Origin: an uncultured Phocaeicola sp.
Lineage (GTDB): Bacteria > Bacteroidota > Bacteroidia > Bacteroidales > Bacteroidaceae
Direction: 5' to 3'
Length of the DNA: 64,000 bases
Assembly: GCA_948579315.1 (NCBI GenBank)
Contig: CAPAOL010000013.1
Location: 5,682 to 69,681 of the forward strand
The translations under genes and the position numbers were made by a program. A model generated the notes under the pieces. It was not told the DNA's origin and ran no database searches. It saw only the letters and a program-made list of their open reading frames with translations. Shown here one piece after another: positions 42,021-51,181 of the stretch; position 1 is the stretch's first letter, and each line of letters opens with the position of its first letter.

Positions 42021-44051
42021 ATGGTAAAAAGAATCTTAACAGTTTTATTACTGTTCCCAACGCTGGTGTGTGCTCAGATAAATACAGATCGGGTGATGAC
42101 TATCGCCCGAAACGCTCTTTATTTTGAGGACTATGTACTTTCTATTCAGTACTTTAACCAGGTTATTAACGCTAAGCCTTATTTGTATGAGCCCTATTTC
42201 TTCAGGGCATTGGCAAAACTAAATCTGGAGGATTTTCAGGGTGCTGAAACAGACTGTGATGCAGCTATCCAACGCAATCCGTTTGTGGTGGGTGCTTATC
42301 AGATTCGTGGTTTGGCAAGGATCCGTCAGAATAAATTTGATGGAGCGATTGAGGATTACAAGAAAGCATTGCATTATGATCCGGAGAATATTACCTTATG
42401 GCATAATCTGACATTATCCCATATCCAGAAGAAAGATTATGATGCTGCGAAAGAGGATTTGGAAAGTTTGCTGAAAGTATCTCCGCGTTATACCCGCGCT
42501 TATTTGATGAGGGGGGAAGTATCCTTGCAACAGAAAGATACGATTGCTGCTTTGAATGATTTCAATAAGGCTCTTGAGCTGGATAAATATGATCCGGACG
42601 CATGGTCAGCAAGAGCGATCGTTAAATTGCAACAGGCTAAGTATGCGGAAGCTGAAGCGGATTTCAACCGTGCTATTCCTTTGAGCGCTAAGAATGCGGG
42701 AAATTATATAAACCGTGCATTGGCGCGCTTTCACCAGAATAATTTGAGAGGCGCTATGAGCGATTATGATTTGGCGTTGGATATTGATCCGAATAACTTT
42801 ATTGGCCATTATAACCGTGGTTTGTTGCGTGCTCGGGTAGGGGATGATAATCGGGCTATTGAAGATTTTGACTTTGTCATCAAGATGGAACCGGATAATA
42901 TGATGGCTGTCTTTAACCGTGGATTACTACGTGCGCAAACGGGGGATTATCGTGGGGCAATACAAGATTATACGACCGTTATTAACCAGTATCCGAACTT
43001 CCTTGCCGGATATTACCAGCGTTCGGAAGCTCGCAGAAAGATTGGCGACAAGAAAGGAGCGGAGCAGGACGAGTTTAAAGTCATGAAAGCTCAAATAGAT
43101 AAGCAGAACGGTGTGACGAATAAAGATGTAGCACAGAATAAGGGTAAGGAAGACGAAGGTGAAGGCGGGGAGAAGACCCGTAAGAAATCGGATAAGAATA
43201 TGAATAACTATCGTAAGATAGTGATTGCTGATGATTCTGAGGCTGAACAGCGTTATACAAGTGATTATCGTGGACGTGTGCAGGATAAGAACGTAAATAT
43301 AAAACTGGAACCGATGTTCGCTTTGACTTATTATGAGAAGATGAGTGACGTGAAGCGTTCGGTGAATTTCCACAAATATATTGAGGATTTAAACCGTGCG
43401 GATGTACTTCCGAAACGTCTTCGCATCACGAATATGGAAGCCCCATTGACGGAAGAACAGGTGAAAGTGCATTTTGCCTTGATCGATACACATACGTCGG
43501 CTATTGTGGAAGATGAGAAAAATGCTTCGAAACGTTTTGCCCGTGCAATTGATTTTTATTTGGTGCAGGACTTCTCGAGTGCGGTTTCTGATTTGACTCA
43601 GACTATCTTGTTGGATGGTGATTTCTTCCCGGCATATTTTATGCGTGCATTGATTCGTTGTAAACAGTTGGAATATCAGAAGGCTGAGCAAGCTGTCGAA
43701 ACAGATGTTGTTTCTGGTGATAATAAGCGTAAAGAGATTACTGCGGTAGATTATGAGGTGGTGAGAAAAGATTTAGATAAGGTGATTGATTTAGCTCCGG
43801 ATTTTGTATATGCATATTATAATCGTGCCAATGTTTCTGCCATGTTGAAAGATTATCGGGCTGCAATTGTCGACTATGATAAGGCGATTGAATTAAATCC
43901 TGATTTTGCAGACGCTTACTTCAACCGTGGATTGACTCATATTTTCTTAGGAAATAATAAATTGGGTATTTCAGATTTGAGTAAAGCCGGTGAGTTGGGG
44001 ATTGTTTCTGCTTATAATGTTATCAAACGTTTTATAGATCAATCGGAATAA
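42021..44051 (+). CDS. Secreted tetratricopeptide-repeat protein
   Basis: The 676 residues start with a signal peptide (ending LVCAQI). At least nine TPR units follow, in two blocks (about 20-345 and 495-670). They have the pattern A.EDY.KAL..DP.N, for example GAIEDYKKALHYDPEN and AAIVDYDKAIELNPDFADAYFNRGL. A charged lysine/glutamate linker separates the blocks. It is probably a periplasmic or outer-membrane scaffold; partners are unknown. It has its own promoter. Confidence 0.88.
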   Translation: MVKRILTVLLLFPTLVCAQINTDRVMTIARNALYFEDYVLSIQYFNQVINAKPYLYEPYFFRALAKLNLEDFQGAETDCDAAIQRNPFVVGAYQIRGLARIRQNKFDGAIEDYKKALHYDPENITLWHNLTLSHIQKKDYDAAKEDLESLLKVSPRYTRAYLMRGEVSLQQKDTIAALNDFNKALELDKYDPDAWSARAIVKLQQAKYAEAEADFNRAIPLSAKNAGNYINRALARFHQNNLRGAMSDYDLALDIDPNNFIGHYNRGLLRARVGDDNRAIEDFDFVIKMEPDNMMAVFNRGLLRAQTGDYRGAIQDYTTVINQYPNFLAGYYQRSEARRKIGDKKGAEQDEFKVMKAQIDKQNGVTNKDVAQNKGKEDEGEGGEKTRKKSDKNMNNYRKIVIADDSEAEQRYTSDYRGRVQDKNVNIKLEPMFALTYYEKMSDVKRSVNFHKYIEDLNRADVLPKRLRITNMEAPLTEEQVKVHFALIDTHTSAIVEDEKNASKRFARAIDFYLVQDFSSAVSDLTQTILLDGDFFPAYFMRALIRCKQLEYQKAEQAVETDVVSGDNKRKEITAVDYEVVRKDLDKVIDLAPDFVYAYYNRANVSAMLKDYRAAIVDYDKAIELNPDFADAYFNRGLTHIFLGNNKLGISDLSKAGELGIVSAYNVIKRFIDQSE

Positions 44052-44091
44052 CATTTTTTTGATAAAAAATAGAAAACTCAAAAGATTTAGT

Positions 44092-44100
44092 TACTTTTGC
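44092..44100 (+). promoter_or_regulatory. Bacteroides -7 element for thrS
   Basis: TACTTTTGC, an exact match, lies 33 bases before thrS. No T-box leader is seen. Confidence 0.65.
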
Positions 44101-44133
44101 GTTCAAATTATGAAAATATAACATCATCATATT

Positions 44134-46074
44134 ATGATAAAGATAACATTTCCCGATGGCTCCGTTCGTGAGTATAACGAAGGAGTGAACGGTTTACAGA
44201 TTGCTGAAAGTATCAGCTCGCGTCTGGCACAGGAAGTGCTGGCATGTGGAGTGAACGGCGAGACTTATGATTTAGGACGTCCTATTAATGAAGATGCTAA
44301 TTTTGTTCTTTATAAATGGGATGATGAAGAAGGTAAACATGCGTTTTGGCATACAAGTGCACACTTGCTGGCGGAAGCTTTGCAGGAACTTTATCCGGGT
44401 ATCCAGTTTGGTATCGGACCGGCTATCGAGAACGGATTCTACTATGATGTGGATCCGGGTGAAGCTGTGATTAAAGAAAGCGACCTTCCTGCCATTGAAG
44501 CTAAAATGTTGGAACTGGCTGCAAAGAAAGAAAACGTAGTCAGAAAAAGCATCGCAAAGACAGATGCTTTGAAGATGTTTGGCGATCGTGGCGAAACATA
44601 CAAATGTGAGTTGATCTCAGAGTTGGAAGACGGACATATTACGACTTATACCCAGGGTGCATTTACAGACCTTTGTCGTGGACCTCACTTGATGACGACT
44701 GCTCCGATCAAGGCTATTAAGTTGACTTCAGTGGCTGGTGCTTACTGGCGTGGTCATGAAGATCGTAAGATGCTGACCCGTATTTATGGTATCACGTTCC
44801 CGAAGAAGAAAATGCTGGATGAATATCTGGTGTTGCTGGAAGAAGCGAAGAAGCGTGATCACCGTAAGATCGGTAAGGAGATGCAGTTGTTTATGTTCTC
44901 TGAAACTGTAGGTAAAGGACTGCCTATGTGGTTGCCGAAAGGTACTGCATTGCGTCTGCGTCTGCAAGAGTTCTTGCGTCGTATTCAGACACGTTACGAT
45001 TATCAGGAAGTAATCACTCCGCCAATCGGTAATAAATTTCTGTATGTCACTTCAGGTCACTATGCAAAATACGGTAAGGATGCATTCCAGCCTATTCATA
45101 CTCCGGAAGAGGGTGAAGAGTATTTCTTGAAACCGATGAACTGTCCTCACCACTGTGAGATTTACAAGAACTTCCCACGCTCGTATAAGGACCTTCCATT
45201 GCGTATTGCAGAATTTGGTACGGTTTGTCGTTATGAACAAAGTGGTGAGTTACACGGTTTAACTCGTGTTCGTAGCTTTACACAGGATGATGCGCATATC
45301 TTCTGCCGTCCGGAACAAGTGAAAGATGAATTCCTTCGTGTGATGGATATCATATCTATCGTGTTCAGTTCTATGGATTTCCAGAATTTTGAGGCACAGA
45401 TATCCTTGCGTGATAAAGTGAACCGTGAAAAGTATATCGGTAGCGATGATAATTGGGAAAAGGCTGAACAGGCTATTATCGAGGCATGTGCGGAAAAAGG
45501 CTTGCCGGCTAAGATTGAGTATGGAGAAGCTGCTTTCTATGGTCCTAAACTTGACTTTATGGTGAAAGACGCTATCGGTCGTCGTTGGCAGCTGGGTACA
45601 ATTCAGGTTGACTACAACTTGCCGGAACGTTTTGAACTTGAATATATGGGTTCTGACAATCAGAAGCATCGCCCGGTAATGATTCACCGTGCTCCGTTCG
45701 GATCAATGGAACGTTTTGTTGCCGTACTGATTGAACACACTGCCGGTAAGTTCCCGTTGTGGCTGACACCGGAACAGGTAGTTATTCTGCCAATCAGTGA
45801 GAAGTTCAATGAATATGCAGAGCAGGTGAAGACGTATCTGAAGATACACGAAATCCGTGCGATTGTAGATGATCGTAACGAGAAGATCGGCCGTAAGATC
45901 CGTGATAATGAGATGAAACGTATTCCTTATATGCTGATTGTCGGTGAAAAAGAAGCTGAAAATGGAGAAGTTTCTGTTCGTAGACAAGGCGAAGGGGATA
46001 AAGGAACCATGAAATTTGAAGAATTTGCTAAAATTTTGAACGAAGAAGTTCAGAATATGATAAATAAATGGTAA
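44134..46074 (+). CDS. thrS: Threonyl-tRNA synthetase
   Basis: The full-length 646-residue class II enzyme has an N-terminal TGS domain and the editing domain (HTSAHLLAEALQELYP, then the HxxxC-type zinc region). The catalytic core has MNCPHHCEIY, class II motif 2 LPLRIAEFGTVCRYEQSGELHGLTRVRSFTQDD and motif 3 RAPFGSMERFVAVLIEH, and the anticodon-binding domain is last. It starts the conserved thrS-infC-rpmI-rplT cluster. Confidence 0.98.
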   Translation: MIKITFPDGSVREYNEGVNGLQIAESISSRLAQEVLACGVNGETYDLGRPINEDANFVLYKWDDEEGKHAFWHTSAHLLAEALQELYPGIQFGIGPAIENGFYYDVDPGEAVIKESDLPAIEAKMLELAAKKENVVRKSIAKTDALKMFGDRGETYKCELISELEDGHITTYTQGAFTDLCRGPHLMTTAPIKAIKLTSVAGAYWRGHEDRKMLTRIYGITFPKKKMLDEYLVLLEEAKKRDHRKIGKEMQLFMFSETVGKGLPMWLPKGTALRLRLQEFLRRIQTRYDYQEVITPPIGNKFLYVTSGHYAKYGKDAFQPIHTPEEGEEYFLKPMNCPHHCEIYKNFPRSYKDLPLRIAEFGTVCRYEQSGELHGLTRVRSFTQDDAHIFCRPEQVKDEFLRVMDIISIVFSSMDFQNFEAQISLRDKVNREKYIGSDDNWEKAEQAIIEACAEKGLPAKIEYGEAAFYGPKLDFMVKDAIGRRWQLGTIQVDYNLPERFELEYMGSDNQKHRPVMIHRAPFGSMERFVAVLIEHTAGKFPLWLTPEQVVILPISEKFNEYAEQVKTYLKIHEIRAIVDDRNEKIGRKIRDNEMKRIPYMLIVGEKEAENGEVSVRRQGEGDKGTMKFEEFAKILNEEVQNMINKW

Positions 46075-46080
46075 CTTTGC
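46072..46080 (+). promoter_or_regulatory. infC promoter overlapping the thrS stop codon
   Basis: TAACTTTGC matches TAnnTTTGC, and its first three bases are the thrS stop. infC, rpmI and rplT can thus be transcribed without thrS. Confidence 0.6.
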
Positions 46081-46146
46081 AGCCGTTTCAGAATAAAATA
46101 TTTAGTATAACAATAAAAAGATCAAACTAGGAAGTAAACGTTTTTA

Positions 46147-46758
46147 ATGAAGAATGACACTCTAAAAGGGCAATACAGAATCAATGAACAGATTCGTGCC
46201 AAGGAAGTTCGCATAGTGAGCGATGATATTGAACCGAAAGTATATCCAATCTTTCAGGCTCTCAAAATGGCTGAAGAGAGAGAATTGGATTTAGTGGAAA
46301 TTTCTCCTAATGCTCAACCCCCTGTTTGTCGTATTATTGATTATTCTAAATTTCTTTATCAATTAAAGAAACGCCAGAAGGAACAGAAAGCGAAGCAGGT
46401 TAAGGTTAATGTGAAGGAAATCCGTTTCGGACCCCAGACAGACGACCATGATTACAACTTTAAGTTGAAGCATGCTAAGGGATTTTTGGAAGACGGCGAT
46501 AAAGTGAAGGCTTATGTATTCTTTAAAGGTCGCTCCATCCTTTTCAAGGAGCAAGGTGAAGTGCTTTTGCTTCGTTTTGCAAATGATTTGGAAGACTACG
46601 CTAAAGTAGATCAAATGCCGATACTGGAAGGAAAGCGCATGACTATTCAGCTTTCTCCGAAAAAGAAAGATGCTCCTAAAAAGTCGGCAACAGCTGGAGC
46701 ACCGAAACCTGTTGCTCCTGCACCAAAAGCAGAGAAGCCGGAAAAGGGCGAAGAATAA
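46147..46758 (+). CDS. infC: Translation initiation factor IF-3
   Basis: The 203 residues include the N-domain (INEQIRAKEVRIVSDD), the linker and a C-domain with VNVKEIRFGPQTDDHDYNFKLKHAKGFLEDGDKVK. A lysine/alanine/proline-rich tail of about 30 residues extends past the usual end; similar tails occur in Bacteroidota. It starts at a plain ATG rather than the rare AUU of E. coli infC. Confidence 0.97.
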   Translation: MKNDTLKGQYRINEQIRAKEVRIVSDDIEPKVYPIFQALKMAEERELDLVEISPNAQPPVCRIIDYSKFLYQLKKRQKEQKAKQVKVNVKEIRFGPQTDDHDYNFKLKHAKGFLEDGDKVKAYVFFKGRSILFKEQGEVLLLRFANDLEDYAKVDQMPILEGKRMTIQLSPKKKDAPKKSATAGAPKPVAPAPKAEKPEKGEE

Positions 46759-46826
46759 GAAAATATGCGTAACGCGCAGGTATAGTGCGTTGCCATTATA
46801 TATTTAATAATTTAAAAACAAGTAAG

Positions 46827-47024
46827 ATGCCAAAGATGAAGACTAACTCCGGTTCTAAAAAAAGGTTTACCCTTACCGGAACAGGTAAAATCAAAAGAAA
46901 GCACGCTTTTCACAGTCACATTTTGACTAAGAAAACTAAGAAGAGAAAAAGAAATCTGTGTTACTCTACAACTGTTGATACAACAAATGTAAGCCAGGTT
47001 AAGGAACTCTTAGCAATGAAGTAA
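46827..47024 (+). CDS. rpmI: Ribosomal protein L35
   Basis: The ATG at 46827 gives the standard MPKMKTNSGSKKRFTLTGTG start and 65 very basic residues. Open frame upstream (46785) does not belong to the protein. Confidence 0.97.
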   Translation: MPKMKTNSGSKKRFTLTGTGKIKRKHAFHSHILTKKTKKRKRNLCYSTTVDTTNVSQVKELLAMK

Positions 47025-47058
47025 TCAAAAGCGTAAAAGTATTATTAAAGTATTAACC

Positions 47059-47107
47059 GAATGCATTAGCCTGAAGTTCGCTGCGTGAAGTAGCGGCGCT
47101 AACATTC
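47059..47107 (+). promoter_or_regulatory. Structured RNA element between rpmI and rplT
   Basis: An outer stem GAATG(CA)TTAGC / GCTAACATTC (47059-47070 with 47098-47107) encloses an inner stem CGCTGC / GTAGCG (47079-47084 with 47090-47095). It lies just before rplT, where L20 autoregulatory leaders occur in other phyla. That role is inferred only from position and folding. Confidence 0.5.
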
Positions 47108-47122
47108 AAAAAAAGTAAAACT

Positions 47123-47473
47123 ATGCCAAGATCAGTAAATCATGTTGCTTCAAAAGCAAGAAGAAAGAAAATTTTGAAATTAACCAGAGGTTACTTTGGT
47201 GCAAGAAAGAATGTATGGACCGTAGCTAAAAACACTTGGGAAAAGGGTTTGACTTACGCGTTCCGTGACCGTAGAAATAAGAAAAGAAACTTCCGCGCTC
47301 TTTGGATACAACGTATCAACGCTGCTGCACGTCTTGAAGGAATGTCTTATTCTAAATTGATGGGCGGTCTGCACAAAGCCGGTATTGAAATAAACCGTAA
47401 GGTTTTGGCTGATTTAGCTATGAATCACCCGGAAGCTTTCAAAGCTGTAGTTGCAAAAGCAAAAGCTGCTTAA
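47123..47473 (+). CDS. rplT: Ribosomal protein L20
   Basis: The 116-residue basic protein begins MPRSVNHVASKARRKKILKL and has the conserved GYFGARKN, FRDRRNKKRNFRALWIQRIN and GLHKAGIEINRKVLADLA. It ends the thrS-infC-rpmI-rplT cluster. Confidence 0.98.
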   Translation: MPRSVNHVASKARRKKILKLTRGYFGARKNVWTVAKNTWEKGLTYAFRDRRNKKRNFRALWIQRINAAARLEGMSYSKLMGGLHKAGIEINRKVLADLAMNHPEAFKAVVAKAKAA

Positions 47474-47495
47474 GCATCAATAGTTTACGAGTTAC

Positions 47496-47536
47496 AAAGT
47501 GTCAGTTACTAAGCTAGTAACTGGCACTTTTCTTTT
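47496..47536 (+). terminator. Intrinsic terminator of rplT
   Basis: The 15-pair stem AAAGTGTCAGTTACT / AGTAACTGGCACTTT has an AAGCT loop and is followed by TCTTTT. Confidence 0.85.
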
Positions 47537-47634
47537 GTTAGGCAGATGAAAGGGAATAAAAAAATGTTAGTTGGCAAACAAATTCCTTTTTTTTTCTTGT
47601 TAGTTTCATGTATTCTTATTACATTTGTGGTACA

Positions 47635-47820
47635 AAAATATTAGCCGTATCGACTAGATCGGGAAACTCTTCAAATTAATCTGATGCACCGAGAAAGCTT
47701 CGTTCTTCAATGGCGGGCCACATCCTTCGGGACAGCTTTAAGCCGGTGGATTACAACGAGGGCGAGCGCTCAAATCTTGTTCTATCAGAGTTTCATCACA
47801 TCGTCGATGCGGCTTTTTTA
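47635..47820 (+). ncRNA. Bacteroidales-1 / 6S-like RNA
   Basis: An RNA-only unit of about 185 bases lies just after rplT. It has its own -7 word TACATTTG (47620-47627). Its ends pair over 12 positions (AGCCGTATCGAC at 47643-47654 with GTCGATGCGGCT at 47803-47814, one G-U) and a TTTTTT follows. The Rfam Bacteroidales-1 motif is, from memory, typically placed downstream of the L20 gene and has been proposed to be the 6S RNA of this order. The rod shape closed by its ends and the internal unpaired region fit 6S. Exact ends are estimates. Confidence 0.75.
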
Positions 47821-47831
47821 TATACTTTTCT

Positions 47832-48593
47832 ATGATATTCTATTTCTCCGGTACAGGTAATTCTAAATGGATTGCAAATCAGCTTTCCAAAGAGCAAAAA
47901 GAAGAATTGGTTTTTATTCCCGATGCATTAAAGGACAGAGCGTTCGAGTTTTGTTTGCGGGAAGATGAAAAGATCGGTTTTGTATTTCCAGTCTATTCGT
48001 GGGCTCCTCCTGCAATTGTACTTCATTTTATTCGGCAACTCTTTTTTAAGGGGTATAAAAGACAATATTTGTTTTTTGTTTGTTCCTGTGGAGATGATAC
48101 CGGGCTTACTCAGCAGGTGTTGGAGAAGGCTTTGAGTCATAAAGGCTGGAAGTGTCATGCCGGCTTTTCTGTGACTATGCCCAATAATTATGTGCTGCTT
48201 CCTGGTTTTGACGTAGATAAGAAAGAGCTGGAGGAGAAAAAGCTGGCAGATGCTATTCCGGCTGTCAATCAAATAAATGCTTCGATAAGTAGGAGAGAGG
48301 AGTTGTTTCTTTGTCATGAAGGGAGTATTCCTTTTATTAAGACGAGGATTATCAATCCTTTATTTAATCGTTTTCAGATGTCTCCCGGGAATTTTTATAC
48401 TACGAATGCTTGTATTGGATGTAAGCGTTGTGAGAAGAGTTGTCCGGTAGGGAATATTATGATGGTGGGCAGAAAGCCTGTTTGGGGGATGGGTTGCACC
48501 TCATGCCTGGCATGTTATCATATTTGTCCGCAGCATGCGGTGCAATATGGGAAAAGAACGAAAGATAAAGGGCAGTATTTCAATCCTAATTAA
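47832..48593 (+). CDS. EFR1-type flavodoxin/ferredoxin fusion protein
   Basis: The 253 residues join an N-terminal flavodoxin-like domain (FMN loop FYFSGTGNSKWIA) to a C-terminal pair of [4Fe-4S] motifs. These are CIGCKRCEKSCPVGNI and CTSCLACYHICPQHAV. It is an electron carrier or oxidoreductase; partners are unknown. It starts 12 bases past the 6S-like RNA terminator, so it probably has a leader overlapping that region. Confidence 0.92.
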   Translation: MIFYFSGTGNSKWIANQLSKEQKEELVFIPDALKDRAFEFCLREDEKIGFVFPVYSWAPPAIVLHFIRQLFFKGYKRQYLFFVCSCGDDTGLTQQVLEKALSHKGWKCHAGFSVTMPNNYVLLPGFDVDKKELEEKKLADAIPAVNQINASISRREELFLCHEGSIPFIKTRIINPLFNRFQMSPGNFYTTNACIGCKRCEKSCPVGNIMMVGRKPVWGMGCTSCLACYHICPQHAVQYGKRTKDKGQYFNPN

Positions 48594-48610
48594 TCTACTC
48601 ATCAATTAAT

Positions 48611-49183
48611 CTACTCGTCTTTGATTTTAATACAGCAATTGGATAAATCTTCAATGATAGCCAGACTTTCTACTTTGACGCCTTGTGCCTCAAGTTTTTT
48701 GCGTCCATTTTGGAAGGCTTTTTCAATAATGAATCCCATTCCCACCAAATTTGCTCCGGATTGTTTGATGAGGTCGATAATTCCTAATGCGGCATTTCCA
48801 TACGCGAGGAAGTCATCCACGAAAAGGATATTGTCGTTTGGAGTGAGGAAATCGGCACTGATAACTACTTCATAATCACGGTCTTTGGTGAATGAGTGCA
48901 CAGTGGTGCTTAGTGCATTCTGAATGGTTTTAGGAGACTTCTTCTTTGCAAATACAACTGGTAAATCCATCAGGTAGCCTGTCATGATAGCCGGGGCGAT
49001 GCCGCTGGCTTCGATTGTCATGATCTTATTTACGTTTGTGGCTGCAAAACGACGGACAAACTCGACTCCGATTGATTTCATCAAGACAGGATCCATTTGA
49101 TGATTAATAAAACTGTCTACTTTCAGGATACCTCCTTCGTAGCATTTTCCGTCTTGCAGAATTCTTTTTTTAAGTAATTGCAT
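48611..49183 (-). CDS. xpt: Xanthine phosphoribosyltransferase
   Basis: The ATG at 49181-49183 gives 190 residues beginning MQLLKKRILQDGK, the usual Xpt start; the frame upstream is not part of it. The PRPP-binding loop is in DNILFVDDFLAYGNAALG. It salvages xanthine to XMP. It is convergent with the EFR1 gene, with 17 bases between stops. Confidence 0.94.
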   Translation of the reverse strand: MQLLKKRILQDGKCYEGGILKVDSFINHQMDPVLMKSIGVEFVRRFAATNVNKIMTIEASGIAPAIMTGYLMDLPVVFAKKKSPKTIQNALSTTVHSFTKDRDYEVVISADFLTPNDNILFVDDFLAYGNAALGIIDLIKQSGANLVGMGFIIEKAFQNGRKKLEAQGVKVESLAIIEDLSNCCIKIKDE

Positions 49184-49205
49184 GCTGTATGATATTAATA
49201 AATAA

Positions 49206-49259
49206 TGTGCTAATATTCCATTTCCGCATGGTGAAAACAGCGGTTGGTATATTAGCACA
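49206..49259. promoter_or_regulatory. Long hairpin between the CoA ligase gene and xpt
   Basis: TGTGCTAATAT (49206-49216) pairs with ATATTAGCACA (49249-49259), with inner CCA..CCGC / GCGG..TGG pairs and a 12-base loop. It is 15 bases past the ligase stop and 22 bases before xpt. It may be a terminator or an xpt leader element. I do not recognise a purine riboswitch core. Confidence 0.6.
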
Positions 49260-49274
49260 TGGATATTTGAATCG

Positions 49275-50582
49275 TTACTTGTTGTCTCTTAAGTCTTTCA
49301 CTCGGACGGCTTTTCCTTCGCTTTGCGGGAGAGAGCCTTTCTTTACCAGTTTAACTTTAGGAGTTACCAATATTTCATCCTTCAATTGGCGGGTAATATC
49401 CTTGCGGATCTTCTCCAGTTCAATATAATTGTCGGTAGAAAGGTCGCTTAATTCTACTTCGACGATCATTTCGTCTTGGTTGTTGACAGTTTCCAGTGTA
49501 ATCAGGTAGTTGCTGCCTAATTCGGAGAATTGTACCAGAATCTTTTCTACCTGCATCGGGAAGATGTTTACTCCCTTGATAATGAACATATCATCACTGC
49601 GGCCTTTGATACGGTCGATGCGGATATGAGTGCGGCCACATGGGCATTTTCCGGGAAGAATACGGGTTAAATCGCGGGTACGATAGCGGATTAACGGCAT
49701 CATTTCACGATCAAGAGTCGTAAGTACTAATTCTCCGATTTCTCCTTCCGGAACGGGTTCGCCTGTTTCCGGGTCGATTATTTCTACCAGGTAACAGTCT
49801 TCCCAGAAGTGCATTCCATTCTGTTCCTTACATTCGAAGGCAACACCGGGACCGTTCATTTCTGTCATGCCGAAGCTGTTGTAGGCTTTTACACCTAGCA
49901 TCTTTTCTATTTTCCGGCGTTGTTCGTCGGTATGGGGTTCGGCACCGATAACCAGGGTTTTCAGTGTGGTTCCTTTGGGATCGAGTCCTTCTTCCTGGAA
50001 GACTTCTGCAAGGCGGATGGCATAGCTGGGGATAGCATGTAAAGCGGTAGTCTTAAAATCGTTGATGAATTTAATCTGTCGTTTACTGTTTCCGGCAGCG
50101 GCAGGGACTGTGAGGCAGCCTAAGCGTTCTGCACCGTATTGGAAGCCTAAACCTCCTGTAAACATACCGTATCCGGAGCTGTTTTGGAAAACGTCAGTCT
50201 TGCGTATTCCTACTGCATACAGACAGCGGGCTACCAGGTTGGCCCAGGAATCGAGGTCGTGTTGTGAGTGAACGATAACAGTCGGGTTTCCGGTGGTACC
50301 ACTGGAAGAGTGAATACGTACACCATCATTGCTCATATCACCTGCCACCAGTCCGAACGGGTAGTGGGCGCGCATGTCAGATTTGGTAGTGAAAGGTACT
50401 TTGCGGATATCATCCAATGACTGTATGCTATCTGCTGTGATGCCATGTTTGCTGAAAACTTCTTTGTAATATGGAGCGTTCGCAGCTATATTGATTGTTT
50501 TTTTAAGCCGTTGAAGCTGCAATTCCTGCAACTTCTCCCGGCTCATGGTTTCTAATTCTTCTTCCCAGTATTGTGTACTCAT
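49275..50582 (-). CDS. Phenylacetate-CoA ligase family protein
   Basis: The 435-residue adenylate-forming enzyme has the ATP loop IHSSSGTTGNPTVIVHS, AYNSFGMTEMNGPG and the C-terminal YRTRDLTRI, then RIKGRSDDMFIIKGVNIFP. It activates aryl acids such as phenylacetate or indoleacetate with CoA, or works in reverse to make ATP. It is 11 bases downstream of iorB, so the operon oxidises aryl-pyruvates to acyl-CoA and converts these to the acid. Confidence 0.92.
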   Translation of the reverse strand: MSTQYWEEELETMSREKLQELQLQRLKKTINIAANAPYYKEVFSKHGITADSIQSLDDIRKVPFTTKSDMRAHYPFGLVAGDMSNDGVRIHSSSGTTGNPTVIVHSQHDLDSWANLVARCLYAVGIRKTDVFQNSSGYGMFTGGLGFQYGAERLGCLTVPAAAGNSKRQIKFINDFKTTALHAIPSYAIRLAEVFQEEGLDPKGTTLKTLVIGAEPHTDEQRRKIEKMLGVKAYNSFGMTEMNGPGVAFECKEQNGMHFWEDCYLVEIIDPETGEPVPEGEIGELVLTTLDREMMPLIRYRTRDLTRILPGKCPCGRTHIRIDRIKGRSDDMFIIKGVNIFPMQVEKILVQFSELGSNYLITLETVNNQDEMIVEVELSDLSTDNYIELEKIRKDITRQLKDEILVTPKVKLVKKGSLPQSEGKAVRVKDLRDNK

Positions 50583-50593
50583 GGTAATGCCTT

Positions 50594-51178
50594 TTATTGC
50601 ATTAGCTTTTCCGCAATTTCTTTGCCGGCTGCCAATGCTTTAAGATTCATTTCTACAATTGCTTCTCCCTTACGCAGGAAGATTTCGCGGATGCTGTCTT
50701 GCACTTTTTCGTTATCAATGCCCAGGAATGGGATTGTTGCTCCCAGTAAGACGATGTTGGCAACGCGGGCGGAGCCTACTTCTTTTGCTACTTTGTCTAC
50801 GTTCAATACTATTTTATGAGGCAGTTTGTTGATTTCTGCCATCACTTTGTCTGTTTCCGGATAATTGGGGATGTTGACAAACGGAGTTTCATTAGTCACC
50901 AACCAGCCGTTAGGGCTAAGGTAGGGGAGGTAACGCAATCCTTCCATCGGTTCCAGTGAGATGATGAGATCACATTTGCCTGACGGGATCAGGTCTGAAG
51001 CAATCGGCTGGTCGCTGATACGGAGATTGGATTGGACATCTCCTCCGCGTTGGCTCATTCCGTGCACTTCCGCTTGTTTCATGTATAATCCTTCTTTCAA
51101 GGCAGCTTTGCCGATTACTGTGGCAATGGACAGAATTCCCTGTCCGCCGACTCCTGATAATATAATGTCTTTTTTCAT
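50594..51178 (-). CDS. iorB: Indolepyruvate ferredoxin oxidoreductase, beta subunit
   Basis: The 194-residue gamma-type oxidoreductase domain starts IILSGVGGQGILSIATVIGKAAL and has EVHGMSQRGGDVQSNLRI, the family motifs. It pairs with IorA, whose gene stops three bases upstream. Confidence 0.94.
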   Translation of the reverse strand: MKKDIILSGVGGQGILSIATVIGKAALKEGLYMKQAEVHGMSQRGGDVQSNLRISDQPIASDLIPSGKCDLIISLEPMEGLRYLPYLSPNGWLVTNETPFVNIPNYPETDKVMAEINKLPHKIVLNVDKVAKEVGSARVANIVLLGATIPFLGIDNEKVQDSIREIFLRKGEAIVEMNLKALAAGKEIAEKLMQ

Positions 51179-51181
51179 GGC

